From Deinococcus radiotolerans (GTDB taxonomy: Bacteria; Deinococcota; Deinococci; Deinococcales; Deinococcaceae): a DNA stretch of 44,237 bases. The DNA is taken from assembly GCF_014647435.1 (NCBI RefSeq), contig NZ_BMPE01000027.1, positions 1 through 44,237 on the forward strand, in the 5' to 3' direction. Each line of letters opens with the position of its first letter. Position 1 is the stretch's first letter. The translations under genes and the position numbers were made by a program. This document shows, piece by piece, positions 17,901-23,731 of the stretch. The notes below the pieces were generated by a model that did no database searches, was not told the origin of the DNA, and saw nothing but the letters and a program-made list of their open reading frames with translations.

Positions 17901-18305
17901 GTCGGTGCTGGTGGTGACGATGCCGGTCATGACGCGGCTCAGGCGGGCTCCAGCCGCGCTGCCCTTGTCCAGGCCTGGGGCGAGCAGCTCGGCCTGCTGC
18001 GCGAGGCGGGACAGGCGCGTCTCGATGACCTTCAACTGCTCAGGCGTGGCGTCGTCACCCAGGCGTTTGAGTTCCTGCTGCGCGGTGCGCAGGCGGTTGC
18101 TGAGGCGGTCCAAGGCGCTGTCCTGCGCGCGCCGCTCGGGGCGGCTGCCAGCCGGTTCCTGCTGGGTGGGGAGACTGGGGAGTTTGAACTTGAGGGCGGG
18201 TGCCTCGCGCTCGCGGAACAGCCGCGTGAGGCGCTGTTCGACCTCTTCGAGGGCCCGAAGAGGCTGCGAGACGTCCAGCAGCATCGTGTCGCGGAGGTCG
18301 GCCAT
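11919..18305 (-). CDS. Tail tape measure protein
   Basis: A 2128-residue tape measure protein that sets tail length and sits inside the tail tube before DNA ejection. Residues about 400-720 carry the PhageMin_Tail/TIGR01760-type core, with blocks such as EEQLVNIKALTQPTAAEL, FANFANRTVLGAQDLSQFFS and GYIKQIFGDDASRAARVFFG. Hydrophobic segments at about 380-410 and 750-850 could insert into the host membrane. From about residue 900 to 2000 the protein is one long series of Ala/Gln/Leu/Arg-rich coiled coils. By the usual 1.5 angstrom per residue rule the tail would be roughly 300 nm. CAGGAG precedes the ATG at 18305. The first 18 codons also occur in the remnant at 19277-19330. Confidence 0.96.
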   Translation of the reverse strand: MADLRDTMLLDVSQPLRALEEVEQRLTRLFREREAPALKFKLPSLPTQQEPAGSRPERRAQDSALDRLSNRLRTAQQELKRLGDDATPEQLKVIETRLSRLAQQAELLAPGLDKGSAAGARLSRVMTGIVTTSTDVQAALNATGRAPGFQTQEQQVKALGQGLTQLNRLWRLQILTDEEAGQSALKLRDQLLKLAVAEGASQNAVLAATRVATDAQRLLDQTRGEATKGGFAYNAGIAILDGLSRVRGPIGALAAGLGGAVNAGLLTGMLAGKPAVGRGAQDLGDDVIYGLKTRLQIRSPSRVTTAFGVNIAEGLALGMKSNQGQVAKAARDLGDAASSNLSSRIEGFFGPKLGQSLSTSGGAFGGVAREAANGAVQIGKFALGAEALALVAGTTASAILVLGTAFKSAITSGAAFEEQLVNIKALTQPTAAELTQLKDAAMNLGTDLGVGPKDAALAILELNKAGLSASEAIGGGLAGALNLAGAAGVTAGEGAALAVAGMNTFGLAAADLPRVADVFANFANRTVLGAQDLSQFFSALGPAAKDAGLNIEQVAGYAATLAQGGFKQMSDAGTSFKTFLTSLQAPSDTAKKALNELKVSFYDAAGASRPLGEVLEELRRKLAGMTDQARNGYIKQIFGDDASRAARVFFGSTNEAIDENIKAMGLQGEAARVARERMSSYAGQVKVLKAEWESFTAMIGLTFLPALTSVIKGIRNVVDGARGFLNDGERLKTLMKQLGIVVAGVGLAFIYLRQEMIKTAVIQAWTSAPMIFNAVRLGVLGAANVIKLSYIPAIIGAAKATAAFLVANPWLLVIAGATAAAVAIQNHFSEINNTYDQMDAANQSSFESTMKRVRGLTKEGGELNNTKAKYLLAVQSLADANQGTLKGTTLLGERIYETDDAQIAKAQQRVKELREELTRLQAEANRRGAAPPVKVVDPEQLKKQTEALRDLRKELAGRALELRVKGMTELGGQIEQLGNQFDELAIKLKTAFNWDMSSTDLQKGLAQIRAQQAREQTALVTSALDDQKEVRLGHEREVRAAEIALSKDAVAQRRAELDGQIQDLKTTYEPQIRDLLRNAQNKTISSTDRRKFQDEAGQLQQLQNRQIVALERQRDQDLERIAQERLDKVRAAQQETLASQARVSAATISVLEGQRDREIQLAGDVPAARLAIEQRFGPQLLRLKQQQIDLETEGQRIALRGAYLQQLRDAATAGDQRAELERNARDQYLNGLRVLELDHQQKVGDAQVQQEARVQEQRTAIYQQGLDRRLQGAKDATAAELRQLERVLTAERARAAAAGEGAKVAAIDKALTSINEIQADNVRAFREELKGAATTAADLQKRLADIDQTPLGKARSSAASPFNEIIWNAEKALADLKGKLSKTDLTPDLRAQYLRQQAELTRIVSQASRERNGAVLAAEQQFERERQDKAQANALKLAKTQYDTTLDSGPYLTRLDQDRQYWNARLALARQKGSEELRLQAEQALASNAEERKRVTGDTFTRKDTLDASVVKLRAAQDAQLAAQARTQQEVQAARERGLQTSRLELAQLDAQLATAKARGLTEAQINDLLAERVQKVTGINAQVKAIAQAPLQADAERVDLLQAQANLLLQQQGLADDALATAQQSLTAARQQLQLKQAALDDAEANGTPSEVSKARVDVTNAQLAVEQNIVRVRDEQDQQAVQALDHLEAQGRAALELQGLAEDAVATGELDLDVTRQRLTLAQARLASGTLTAKQEREAQLEVTRLTAQQETQERKLEQAQRDRRALLEGLVQAQEGLNRSLQGGTPAAVALRDASNGAADARVKLAQAERSYAQALADAARTPSQATTERLKTATEALTSAISDQRGALSKLADQYRSVLTSMDGVREASDKLKGAAYGDKGPAFNGTLEIDRFFAIQRRRDAAIDTLKRALASGDQDAIRAATEALATQEKRYKDQQALLAKNGISVGLTREKEVQTLADQVDALGIQNDREAINVQKRLDAATLDAQSSLTFLDAAKLMRDSSVDLLAGLTRGVRPAPQAAPITYTYKDKRFDSMAALDAYVAAERAGGTGNRAAAPGNAADAQMGTKNVTITNTTTFHIPVTVDGQPVPTPQEFRQIAEQVLGEALNGALRNAAWAGGPCKT

Positions 18306-18387
18306 GTGATGAGCTCCTGTCAGGCGGAGGGGGTCGGTACCGTGCGGGGCGATGGGGTCAAACGTTCAGTGGGTGCCTAGAGATCAA

Positions 18388-18422
18388 GAAAAGCCGCCTG
18401 GTCGCAATCACCAGGCGGCTTT
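18388..18422 (-). terminator. Terminator after the 194-residue secreted protein gene
   Basis: GCCGCCTGGT (18393-18402) and ACCAGGCGGC (18410-18419) form a perfect 10-bp stem with a 7-base loop. On the minus strand it is followed by TTTTCTT, giving a classical intrinsic terminator 19 bases after the stop at 18438. TTT follows on the other strand too. Confidence 0.85.
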
Positions 18423-18437
18423 CCATACGCGTTTAGG

Positions 18438-19022
18438 TCACGGAGCGCACTTCACGTACTCCAATTTGCAGAAGATGGCTTTGTTCTTCAGGTAGTCAGC
18501 GACCGGGTAGGGAGATGAGCCACTGCTCTTCGTGATGGGGAGTCGCTTCGCCATGGCTGTGTCGTAGTCTTTCGTCACGATGGTCAAGCCGTTCCCAATG
18601 GATGGGCGCATGTCCCGTTGGAGATACGCTCCCTTGAAGGGACCGCTCGTGATGGCATACAGGTACTGGGTCTCGTCGAATTTCACACCCGTGTCTTTTG
18701 CCGTGTAGGCGATGCGGGTGGTAGCCAGGAGCTTGAGGCCAGGCGCCACGGTTTTCAGCGGGTACGCGGTTTCGTTCAGGACCAGTTGCCACTGCTGCGG
18801 TTGCTTGGTCAGCCTGGTGAATTGGATGCCGTCGGGCATGATCACGTTGTTCCACGTCCACTGTTCAACGGGGGTGCCGTCGCCGCGAACGCCGGTCTTG
18901 TCGGTGGTGGTCGGTTTGGCCTGCGCCGGTGCTTTCACCAGCTGGGCGAGTTGAGTGGGTGTGAATGGAGCGGCGGCCGCCACACCAAGGGTCAGCACGG
19001 GAAACATCATCAGCATTCGCAT
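18438..19022 (-). CDS. Secreted protein of unknown function (cargo gene)
   Basis: A 194-residue protein with an N-terminal signal peptide (MRMLMMFPVLTLGVAAAAP, cleavage probably after the Ala run). The mature part is soluble and beta-rich, with two Cys near the C-terminus (FCKLEYVKCAP) that may form a disulphide. TGGAG lies 9 bases before the ATG at 19022, and a possible -10 box TACAGT is at 19071-19076. It has its own terminator and is less GC-rich than the tape measure gene next to it. These are signs of an independently expressed accessory gene inserted between structural genes. No family is recognised. A role in altering the lysogen's envelope is inference only. Confidence 0.78.
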   Translation of the reverse strand: MRMLMMFPVLTLGVAAAAPFTPTQLAQLVKAPAQAKPTTTDKTGVRGDGTPVEQWTWNNVIMPDGIQFTRLTKQPQQWQLVLNETAYPLKTVAPGLKLLATTRIAYTAKDTGVKFDETQYLYAITSGPFKGAYLQRDMRPSIGNGLTIVTKDYDTAMAKRLPITKSSGSSPYPVADYLKNKAIFCKLEYVKCAP

Positions 19023-19181
19023 AGGTTGGACTCCAGGTCAGCGGGCGTCGCGGCCCGCCTTCGCGTCCCTACTGTAGGGGGGGCGGCTGCGACGCGCCGC
19101 CCCATATGACCGTAACCGCGGCGGACGGTTCGGGCGCGATGGACGCCCGGCGCTGTCCTTGATCAGGCAGGAGGCAGAGGG

Positions 19182-19330
19182 TCAGCGTTCCACCCAGAGC
19201 TCACGGCACTGCCGGGCGACGAACAGCGCGGGGCTGATCAACGGTCCGGGCAACAGGTACGCGCGGCGGCTGCGACTTCTTTGATTGGCTGCGAGAAGTC
19301 CAGCAGCGTCGTGCCGCGGAGGTCAGCAAT
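19182..19330 (-). pseudogene. Chimeric remnant: tape-measure N-terminus joined to gp10-like C-terminus
   Basis: Bases 19277-19330 match the first 18 codons of the tape measure gene (ADLRGTTLLDFSQP against ADLRDTMLLDVSQP), with the ATG changed to ATT. Bases 19182-19276 match the C-terminus of the gp10-like gene (RRAYLLPGPLISPALF against GRAYLLPGPFIGPALF) and end in the same kind of stop. The two halves are in different frames, so no fusion protein is made. In transcription order the tape-measure piece comes first, the reverse of the intact genes. That is what the junction of a tandem duplication between the two genes would look like. Both halves have diverged from their intact partners. Confidence 0.85.
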
Positions 19331-19350
19331 AGGGTGCACGTACAAAGAGA

Positions 19351-19374
19351 ACGGACCCCACCTATGGGGTCCGT
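19351..19374 (-). terminator. Hairpin terminator after the membrane protein gene
   Basis: ACGGACCCCA (19351-19360) and TGGGGTCCGT (19365-19374) pair perfectly around a 4-base loop, 14 bases after the stop at 19389. TTCTCTTTG follows on the minus strand, a modest U-rich tract. Confidence 0.65.
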
Positions 19375-19388
19375 TTCGGAACAACCGG

Positions 19389-19904
19389 TTAACTGTGTTC
19401 GAGTCGCCGAGGCGACTGTGACGGTCTCCACACGGCAGCGATGAAGGACAGCACGAGCAGCAGTGTGGACAGCAGGTAAGGCGAAGGTGCCTGTCGGTGG
19501 TTGAGGGTTCCGTTGAACACGTAGTAGTCCACGCTGACCAGGTTCAGGCTTCCAAGATGAACGGACCCGCCTTGAGCGAGGGCTTGTGACCACGTGTGCA
19601 GGAGCAGCCACTCACCTGCAACGGCGCTCAGTCCAGCCAGCGCTGAGCAGGCCACGGCCACGGGCGACTTCCGGTGAAGGTACATCTGTATGGCCGCGCA
19701 GAGGACGAATCCTGCTGCTGGGCTCAAGAGAAGCATGCTCTTTTGCGTTGAATCAACTCGGAGAGTGATCACCTGATGAGCAATTCCTTTCAGCTGCGCG
19801 TCACTCACCAGTGAGCCCAGGTAATTCGAAAGGAGGCCCACGATGACGGCAAGGAAGATGAGACTCGCAAGCAGAGTCACGACTTTTGACGTTTGAGAAG
19901 TCAT
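19389..19904 (-). CDS. Multi-pass membrane protein (cargo gene)
   Basis: A 171-residue protein with about four membrane segments (near residues 8-30, 55-75, 82-100 and 145-162). A polar loop lies around 30-52, and another at about 103-143 contains HLGSLNLVSVDYYVFNG. The tail is basic. GGGGG precedes the ATG at 19904, and a -10-like TATCTT is at 19915-19920. It follows the DUF6973-like lipoprotein gene after a 49-base gap, so the two may form a small operon inserted at the gp10/tape-measure boundary. No family is recognised. Superinfection exclusion or host envelope modification is a common role for such genes but is not shown here. Confidence 0.75.
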   Translation of the reverse strand: MTSQTSKVVTLLASLIFLAVIVGLLSNYLGSLVSDAQLKGIAHQVITLRVDSTQKSMLLLSPAAGFVLCAAIQMYLHRKSPVAVACSALAGLSAVAGEWLLLHTWSQALAQGGSVHLGSLNLVSVDYYVFNGTLNHRQAPSPYLLSTLLLVLSFIAAVWRPSQSPRRLEHS

Positions 19905-19953
19905 AGGTGCCCCCGAAGATAGAGGTCAGGCGGTGAGGGGCATGAGCGGCCGG

Positions 19954-20673
19954 TCAGCAGTTATACAGCGAGCACGCGTCCGGCGAGTTGCTCCACACCA
20001 ACGCGGTTCCTGCGGAGTTGAAGACCTTGAGTTTCCCGTACGTCATGTAGTCAACGATCTTGGCTTCAACGACGGTATCGGCGGCCGTGTTGGCCGGATA
20101 GTTCAGGCCGATGGTCCGTCCCTGACTGTTGTTGTAGTAGTCCATGTCGCGCGACACGTACGACTTCGCACTGGACGGGGGATTGTCCGCTTCATGCGCG
20201 TTGGCGAAATCCGTGGCCCACTGAACGCCGGCCCCACGCGTCATCAGGGCATTCCAGTACGTGTGCCGGTACGCGTCGATTTTGCCGTTCTGTTCACCGT
20301 TGCCGTACTTGGTTCGGGCCACGCGCTGCGCTTGATCTTTGTACAGCTTGGTTTTGTAGCAGTTGATGAGGTGCGCGTTGCACAGCGCGCCCTGGGCAGG
20401 GCCCAGTCCGGTCCACTCGCCGATGCTCCACTGGGTGGTGAGGTGGCCCGGCGTGTCGTTCAGGACGGTGAGGGCGTGGGCGTTGACGTCTTGGCCAGGG
20501 TGGTCCTGAGCCCACTGCTCACCTTCGGCCACCAGCTGCTGGAGTTGGGCTTCACTCAGACGGTTGATGTGGTCAGCCGTTGCGGCGCCGTCGGGCATGG
20601 CGGGCGCTGGTTGAGACTGCCCGCAACTGATGAGGCTGATGGTGAGCAGCAGTGTGGGGATAACGTATTTCAT
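19954..20673 (-). CDS. Secreted lipoprotein with a DUF6973-like domain (cargo gene)
   Basis: A 239-residue protein. The start at 20673 is supported by AGGAG and by the lipoprotein signal that follows at once (MKYVIPTLLLTISLISC, Cys17). The mature part holds a conserved-looking block: DAYRHTYWNAL (133-143), FANAHEADN (157-165) and MDYYNNSQGR (177-186). In order and spacing this resembles DUF6973, found in secreted and polymorphic-toxin-like proteins, where His and Glu/Asp residues are conserved; I give this as a resemblance. Four further Cys (98, 105 and two near the end in DACSLYNC) may pair outside the cell. It is probably anchored on the cell surface or in the periplasm. Enzymatic activity is unknown. 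Confidence 0.78.
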   Translation of the reverse strand: MKYVIPTLLLTISLISCGQSQPAPAMPDGAATADHINRLSEAQLQQLVAEGEQWAQDHPGQDVNAHALTVLNDTPGHLTTQWSIGEWTGLGPAQGALCNAHLINCYKTKLYKDQAQRVARTKYGNGEQNGKIDAYRHTYWNALMTRGAGVQWATDFANAHEADNPPSSAKSYVSRDMDYYNNSQGRTIGLNYPANTAADTVVEAKIVDYMTYGKLKVFNSAGTALVWSNSPDACSLYNC

Positions 20674-20783
20674 GACTCTCCTGTTGTTTGAACGGAACTC
20701 GGCACGTTCAAACGTCGCGGAGTGTACTGAGGATCTTGGCGGCGGGGAGAGGCATCTGGGTGATCCTGCCAGAGCCAAGTGTG

Positions 20784-21269
20784 CTACCGGTCATCACGCC
20801 AGAGGTCCTGCATCAGCTGCCGGACCCGCTGGTGCGTGCGCGCCCGGGCGGCGAACAGTGCGGGACCGATGAACGGGCCGGGCAGCAGGTACGCGCGGCC
20901 GCTGCGGCCGAACCGCAGCAGGCCGCCCGGGGGCAGCACTTCGAGGTACCCGTTGAGCTGCTCGGGCGTGAGACCCATGGGGCCGCTGCCGTACTCGATG
21001 ACGCTGGCGTAGGGGGCGTCGGCACCCAACTGAATGCCGATGCTGCTGCCGTTCGCTTCCCCGTGGGCGTAGATGCTCTTGAGCAGGGTGCGGGTGCGGC
21101 GGTAGTGCTCGCCGCGCACCGTGTCGTACACGTTGAGCATCAGGCCGCGCCGGGCGTGCAGCTCGGCCGTGCGGGCGCCCTGGGTGGCTAGGGCGGGGAG
21201 GTTCTTCCGGAGGGCTTCAGCGCGCTGGCGGAACACGCCGGCGCTGCCGCGCTTGACCTTACCTTTCAT
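20784..21269 (-). CDS. HK97 gp10-like head-tail/neck protein
   Basis: A 161-residue protein. The start at 21269 (MKGKVKRGSAGVFRQRAEAL) forms an ATGA overlap with the upstream stop; the longer frame would run back into that gene. A basic helical N-terminus is followed by the family-like core SIGIQLGADAPYASVIEYG, then a Gly/Pro turn and the AYLLPGPFIGPALF C-terminal block. HK97 gp10-type proteins complete the head-tail interface. Its position after the tail chaperones and next to the cargo site is unusual, because the gene normally lies before the major tail protein. A diverged copy of its 3' end is present at 19182-19276. Confidence 0.75.
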   Translation of the reverse strand: MKGKVKRGSAGVFRQRAEALRKNLPALATQGARTAELHARRGLMLNVYDTVRGEHYRRTRTLLKSIYAHGEANGSSIGIQLGADAPYASVIEYGSGPMGLTPEQLNGYLEVLPPGGLLRFGRSGRAYLLPGPFIGPALFAARARTHQRVRQLMQDLWRDDR

Positions 21270-21595
21270 CCCAGTCCCCTGTTTCGGCGGCGACGCTGGC
21301 GCATGGCGGCCCACTCCTGGTTCGCCAGCGTGATGGGGTCCTGCTGGTCCGGGGTGGGACCGCCCAGCCCCGCGAAGGTCCGCAGGGTGTCCATGTGGTT
21401 CTGCCGGACGCTGGTGTCGTACGCCCAGTCCGATTTGGGCGGGGTGCTGTTGCCTTTCCAGACGCCCTTGATGCCGTACTCCGGCGTCTCGACCATGCTC
21501 CAGTACCGGCGGGCCGCGTCAGCCCGTGCGGCCGCGGCCCGCAGGTCCTGGAACGAGGTGGCGGGCAGGTGAAGCACGCCCGGCCCGACCGCCAC
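21266..21595 (-). CDS. Downstream part of tail assembly chaperone (T-like)
   Basis: A 109-codon open frame starting at a GTG (21595), three bases from the stop of the preceding gene. It is charged and helical, with a very basic end (RQRRRRNRGLG). The frame is open well upstream of the GTG (AHLDDVADLIVAV, and further back to about 21690), in the -1 frame of the preceding gene. This is the layout of the lambda G/GT chaperone pair between major tail and tape measure genes. I infer that the main product is a frameshifted fusion of about 238 residues, with the separate GTG start being minor or unused. Confidence 0.75.
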   Translation of the reverse strand: MAVGPGVLHLPATSFQDLRAAAARADAARRYWSMVETPEYGIKGVWKGNSTPPKSDWAYDTSVRQNHMDTLRTFAGLGGPTPDQQDPITLANQEWAAMRQRRRRNRGLG

Positions 21596-21597
21596 GA

Positions 21598-21981
21598 TCA
21601 GGTCGGCGACGTCGTCGAGGTGGGCTCGCCTGGCGTCTCCAGCGCGCTGCTCTCCGCCTGCAGGAGACGCTGGTACAGGCTGAGGGGTTTTGCCGCCACG
21701 TCGTCCAGGCGGTTCAGGTCGTGAATCACCTGGAGGAGATTGCCGATGTCCGCAGCGTGGATCTGCGCGCGGTCCGCTTCGCTCTCCACGGCGCCCGTCA
21801 CGACCCGCTCGATCAGCAGGTCCTGGGGGTGCTCGCCGTCCTCGTTGAAGACGGCGCGCTCGCGGAACGACCGGAGGAGCTTGCGGTACTCGGCGTACCG
21901 GGCGGCGAAGTGCAGGTACGGCCAGGGCATGACCGTGACGGTCGTGCCGTTGACGAGGTCGAGGGGGGCGCTGTACGTCAT
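21598..21981 (-). CDS. Tail assembly chaperone (G-like), probable source of a -1 frameshift fusion
   Basis: A 127-residue soluble helical protein starting MTYSAPLDLVNGTTVTV. The first 100 residues look like a compact acidic/helical domain. The last 29 (after AAK) are low-complexity Ser/Thr/Pro, as expected of a tail made only when frameshifting fails. Position between the major tail protein and the tape measure gene, length, and the open -1 frame downstream fit gpG, which coats the tape measure protein during tail assembly. There is no similarity to a named family beyond this. CGGGAGAATCCC precedes the ATG. Confidence 0.75.
   Translation of the reverse strand: MTYSAPLDLVNGTTVTVMPWPYLHFAARYAEYRKLLRSFRERAVFNEDGEHPQDLLIERVVTGAVESEADRAQIHAADIGNLLQVIHDLNRLDDVAAKPLSLYQRLLQAESSALETPGEPTSTTSPT
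21685..21694 (-). other. Candidate -1 ribosomal frameshift site
   Basis: On the minus strand the codons GCA AAA CCC CTC allow tRNA-Lys to slip from AAA back to AAA on the run of four A (21688-21691). The -1 frame is then open to the end of the T-like gene at 21266. The heptamer is not a perfect X XXY YYZ, so the exact slip codon is uncertain. Confidence 0.5.
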
Positions 21982-22017
21982 GGGATTCTCCCGGGGTGAT
22001 GCTAAATGAATGTCCAG

Positions 22018-22039
22018 GCCAGGGCCCGCAGGCCCCGGC
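22018..22039 (-). other. Intergenic GC-rich hairpin
   Basis: GCC-a-GGGCC pairs with GGCCC-c-GGC around the loop CGCA, 18 bases after the stop of the major tail protein. It could lower read-through from this highly expressed gene or protect its 3' end. Confidence 0.55.
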
Positions 22040-22057
22040 GCGTTTTGGGGGTGAGGC

Positions 22058-22918
22058 TCAGGCGTAGTACGCGGCGATCAGGTTGTCGATGATGGTGTCT
22101 GCGCCGCCGTTGGGGATGTTGAGGATGTCGTAGCCGCCGCTGACCTTCACGCCGGTGAACGCGCCTAGGCTCGCGGGCAGCTGGTAGTCATCCGCAGCGA
22201 GGATGGTGTACGCGAACTTCAGCGTGGTTTCGTTCTGCCCGTCGCGGCCGCTGCCGTAGCCGTCGCCGCGCAGGGTGATGTTCGGCGCGACGAAGATCTC
22301 GTTGGAAGCGCCGGTGATCGCGCTGGTCGTCACGTCGATGAGCATGCCGGAGAAGCTGGCGTGATTGCGGGGAATCACGATCAGGCCGCTGCCTGCGGGG
22401 ATGGCCCCCTGGTCGGTGAAGGTCACGGTGCCGCTGGTGTTGGTGGTGCCGTCCGTTTTCCAGCTGACCGGCTCGCTGCCGCTGGTGGTGCCGGCCACAG
22501 TGACCTTGTAGTAGTGCCCGTTGGCGACGGGCGGCACCACCAGGTCGTTCAGCGCGTAGTCCGTGTTGGCCGTCCACGTTTCCGCGAGGACGCCGCCGTC
22601 CTGGTACACCGCGCTGCCCGCCCACAGCCCGCGCACGCGCAGGTCGCGGACGCTGGCGGTTTCGAACGCACCGGTTTCTTCGACTTTCGTGGTGACCTTC
22701 GTGATGGTCCGCATGAGCCCGGTCACGGCGGATTCGATGGGCTTCTCGGTGGGCGTGTACGTCTCGGTCGGGTTGCGGACGTGACCCAGGTTGATGTGCT
22801 TGCTGGCCAGGAAGAACGGACCGGTCTTCTCCGGCAGGAACAGGCGGTACCCGCCGACGAGGTCGACGGCGGTGGCTTTCAGGACGTCAGGGTTCTGGGC
22901 TTTGCTGAGGTCGTACAT
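22058..22918 (-). CDS. Major tail (tube) protein with an inserted carbohydrate-binding-like module
   Basis: A 286-residue protein that forms the tail tube. The ATG at 22918 has GGAG upstream; the longer frame in this phase is a shadow of the neighbouring gene. The N-terminal and C-terminal parts (about 1-110 and 175-286) look like one tube domain. Between them, residues about 113-171 form a short module with the pattern WTANTDYALNDLVVPP, YYKVTVAGTTSGSEPVSW and TSGTVTFTDQG. This pattern recurs in phage structural proteins as a surface-exposed carbohydrate-binding-type insertion. It would decorate the outside of the tail. Position before the chaperone pair and tape measure gene supports the call. 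Confidence 0.85.
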   Translation of the reverse strand: MYDLSKAQNPDVLKATAVDLVGGYRLFLPEKTGPFFLASKHINLGHVRNPTETYTPTEKPIESAVTGLMRTITKVTTKVEETGAFETASVRDLRVRGLWAGSAVYQDGGVLAETWTANTDYALNDLVVPPVANGHYYKVTVAGTTSGSEPVSWKTDGTTNTSGTVTFTDQGAIPAGSGLIVIPRNHASFSGMLIDVTTSAITGASNEIFVAPNITLRGDGYGSGRDGQNETTLKFAYTILAADDYQLPASLGAFTGVKVSGGYDILNIPNGGADTIIDNLIAAYYA

Positions 22919-22920
22919 GG

Positions 22921-23331
22921 TCACACTCCGATGGCGCGGGTTTCGAAGGTCAGGACGACGCGCGTATAGCCGTCCTGTTCGTCGGTGAGTTCGTTGACGT
23001 AGCGGTACGGGGTGGGCTGCACGGTGCGGCCGCCCAGTCGGTTGCGGATCTGCGCGGCGAGGGCCTGCGCGGCGGGGAGGGTGGCGGCGATCGCCTCGAC
23101 GTTCACCCGGCCGAGGTCCACGACGTCGGTCGCGTCGAAGACGTCCACGTGCCGCAGCTGCACGTACCCGGCTGGGGCGACGTGCTGGAAGTACGCGCCG
23201 AGGCCCTGTTCCCCCTTGGCTTTGCGGCGGCCCTGGTCGTCCCGTTCGGTCCACTCGCCGGGCGTGGTGGCCTCGCCGGGGGTCAGGACGGTCAGGCCGG
23301 TGAGGCGGCGCTGGAGGTCGTCGAGGAGCAT
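22921..23331 (-). CDS. Tail terminator/completion-like protein
   Basis: A 136-residue protein starting MLLDDLQRRLTGLTVLTPG with GGAGGTGA upstream. It has a mixed alpha/beta composition, with VVLTFETRAIGV as a C-terminal strand. In siphoviruses the gene immediately before the major tail protein usually encodes the tail terminator, and the length and beta-strand end suit that role. I see no motif that proves it. The stop lies two bases before the major tail start. Confidence 0.68.
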   Translation of the reverse strand: MLLDDLQRRLTGLTVLTPGEATTPGEWTERDDQGRRKAKGEQGLGAYFQHVAPAGYVQLRHVDVFDATDVVDLGRVNVEAIAATLPAAQALAAQIRNRLGGRTVQPTPYRYVNELTDEQDGYTRVVLTFETRAIGV

Positions 23332-23338
23332 GGGCGCG

Positions 23339-23731
23339 TCACCTCCTCAGGACGCAGGTGGCGCGGCTGATGCGGGTGAAGTCGCTCTCCTGCGCCCAGT
23401 CGAGGATCTTGATTTCACCTTCGAGTTCGCCGCTGAGGTTCACGTGGTTGGCGGTGGCGCCCACGGCGGGCAGCACCTGGCCGGGTTTGGGCGTGAGGAG
23501 GCGCACGTCGCGGTACGGCACCTCGAAGGACCGTGCGGCCGCTTCGGCCGCGGCGATGGCGCGGGGGCCGATCTGCTGCGGGTCGCGCAGCGAGTACTGC
23601 AGCTCCCACTCGCTGCCTTCCGCGTCCACGAAGGTCGCGGTGTGCCGGAAGGTCACGTCCGAGGCGCGCTGGATCTCGCGGGTCGCCTCGCGCCGCAGGG
23701 ACGCCAGTTCCGGGCTGATCCGGCCGGTCAT
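23339..23731 (-). CDS. Head-tail connector protein (head-closure candidate)
   Basis: A 130-residue protein starting MTGRISPELASLRREATREI. A basic amphipathic N-terminal helix is followed by a beta-rich half (HTATFVDAEGSEWELQYSL and GQVLPAVGATANHVNLSGEL). This is typical of small head-closure or minor neck proteins, and the gene lies between the adaptor-like and terminator-like genes. It overlaps the upstream gene by ATGA. The named role is positional inference. Confidence 0.65.
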   Translation of the reverse strand: MTGRISPELASLRREATREIQRASDVTFRHTATFVDAEGSEWELQYSLRDPQQIGPRAIAAAEAAARSFEVPYRDVRLLTPKPGQVLPAVGATANHVNLSGELEGEIKILDWAQESDFTRISRATCVLRR

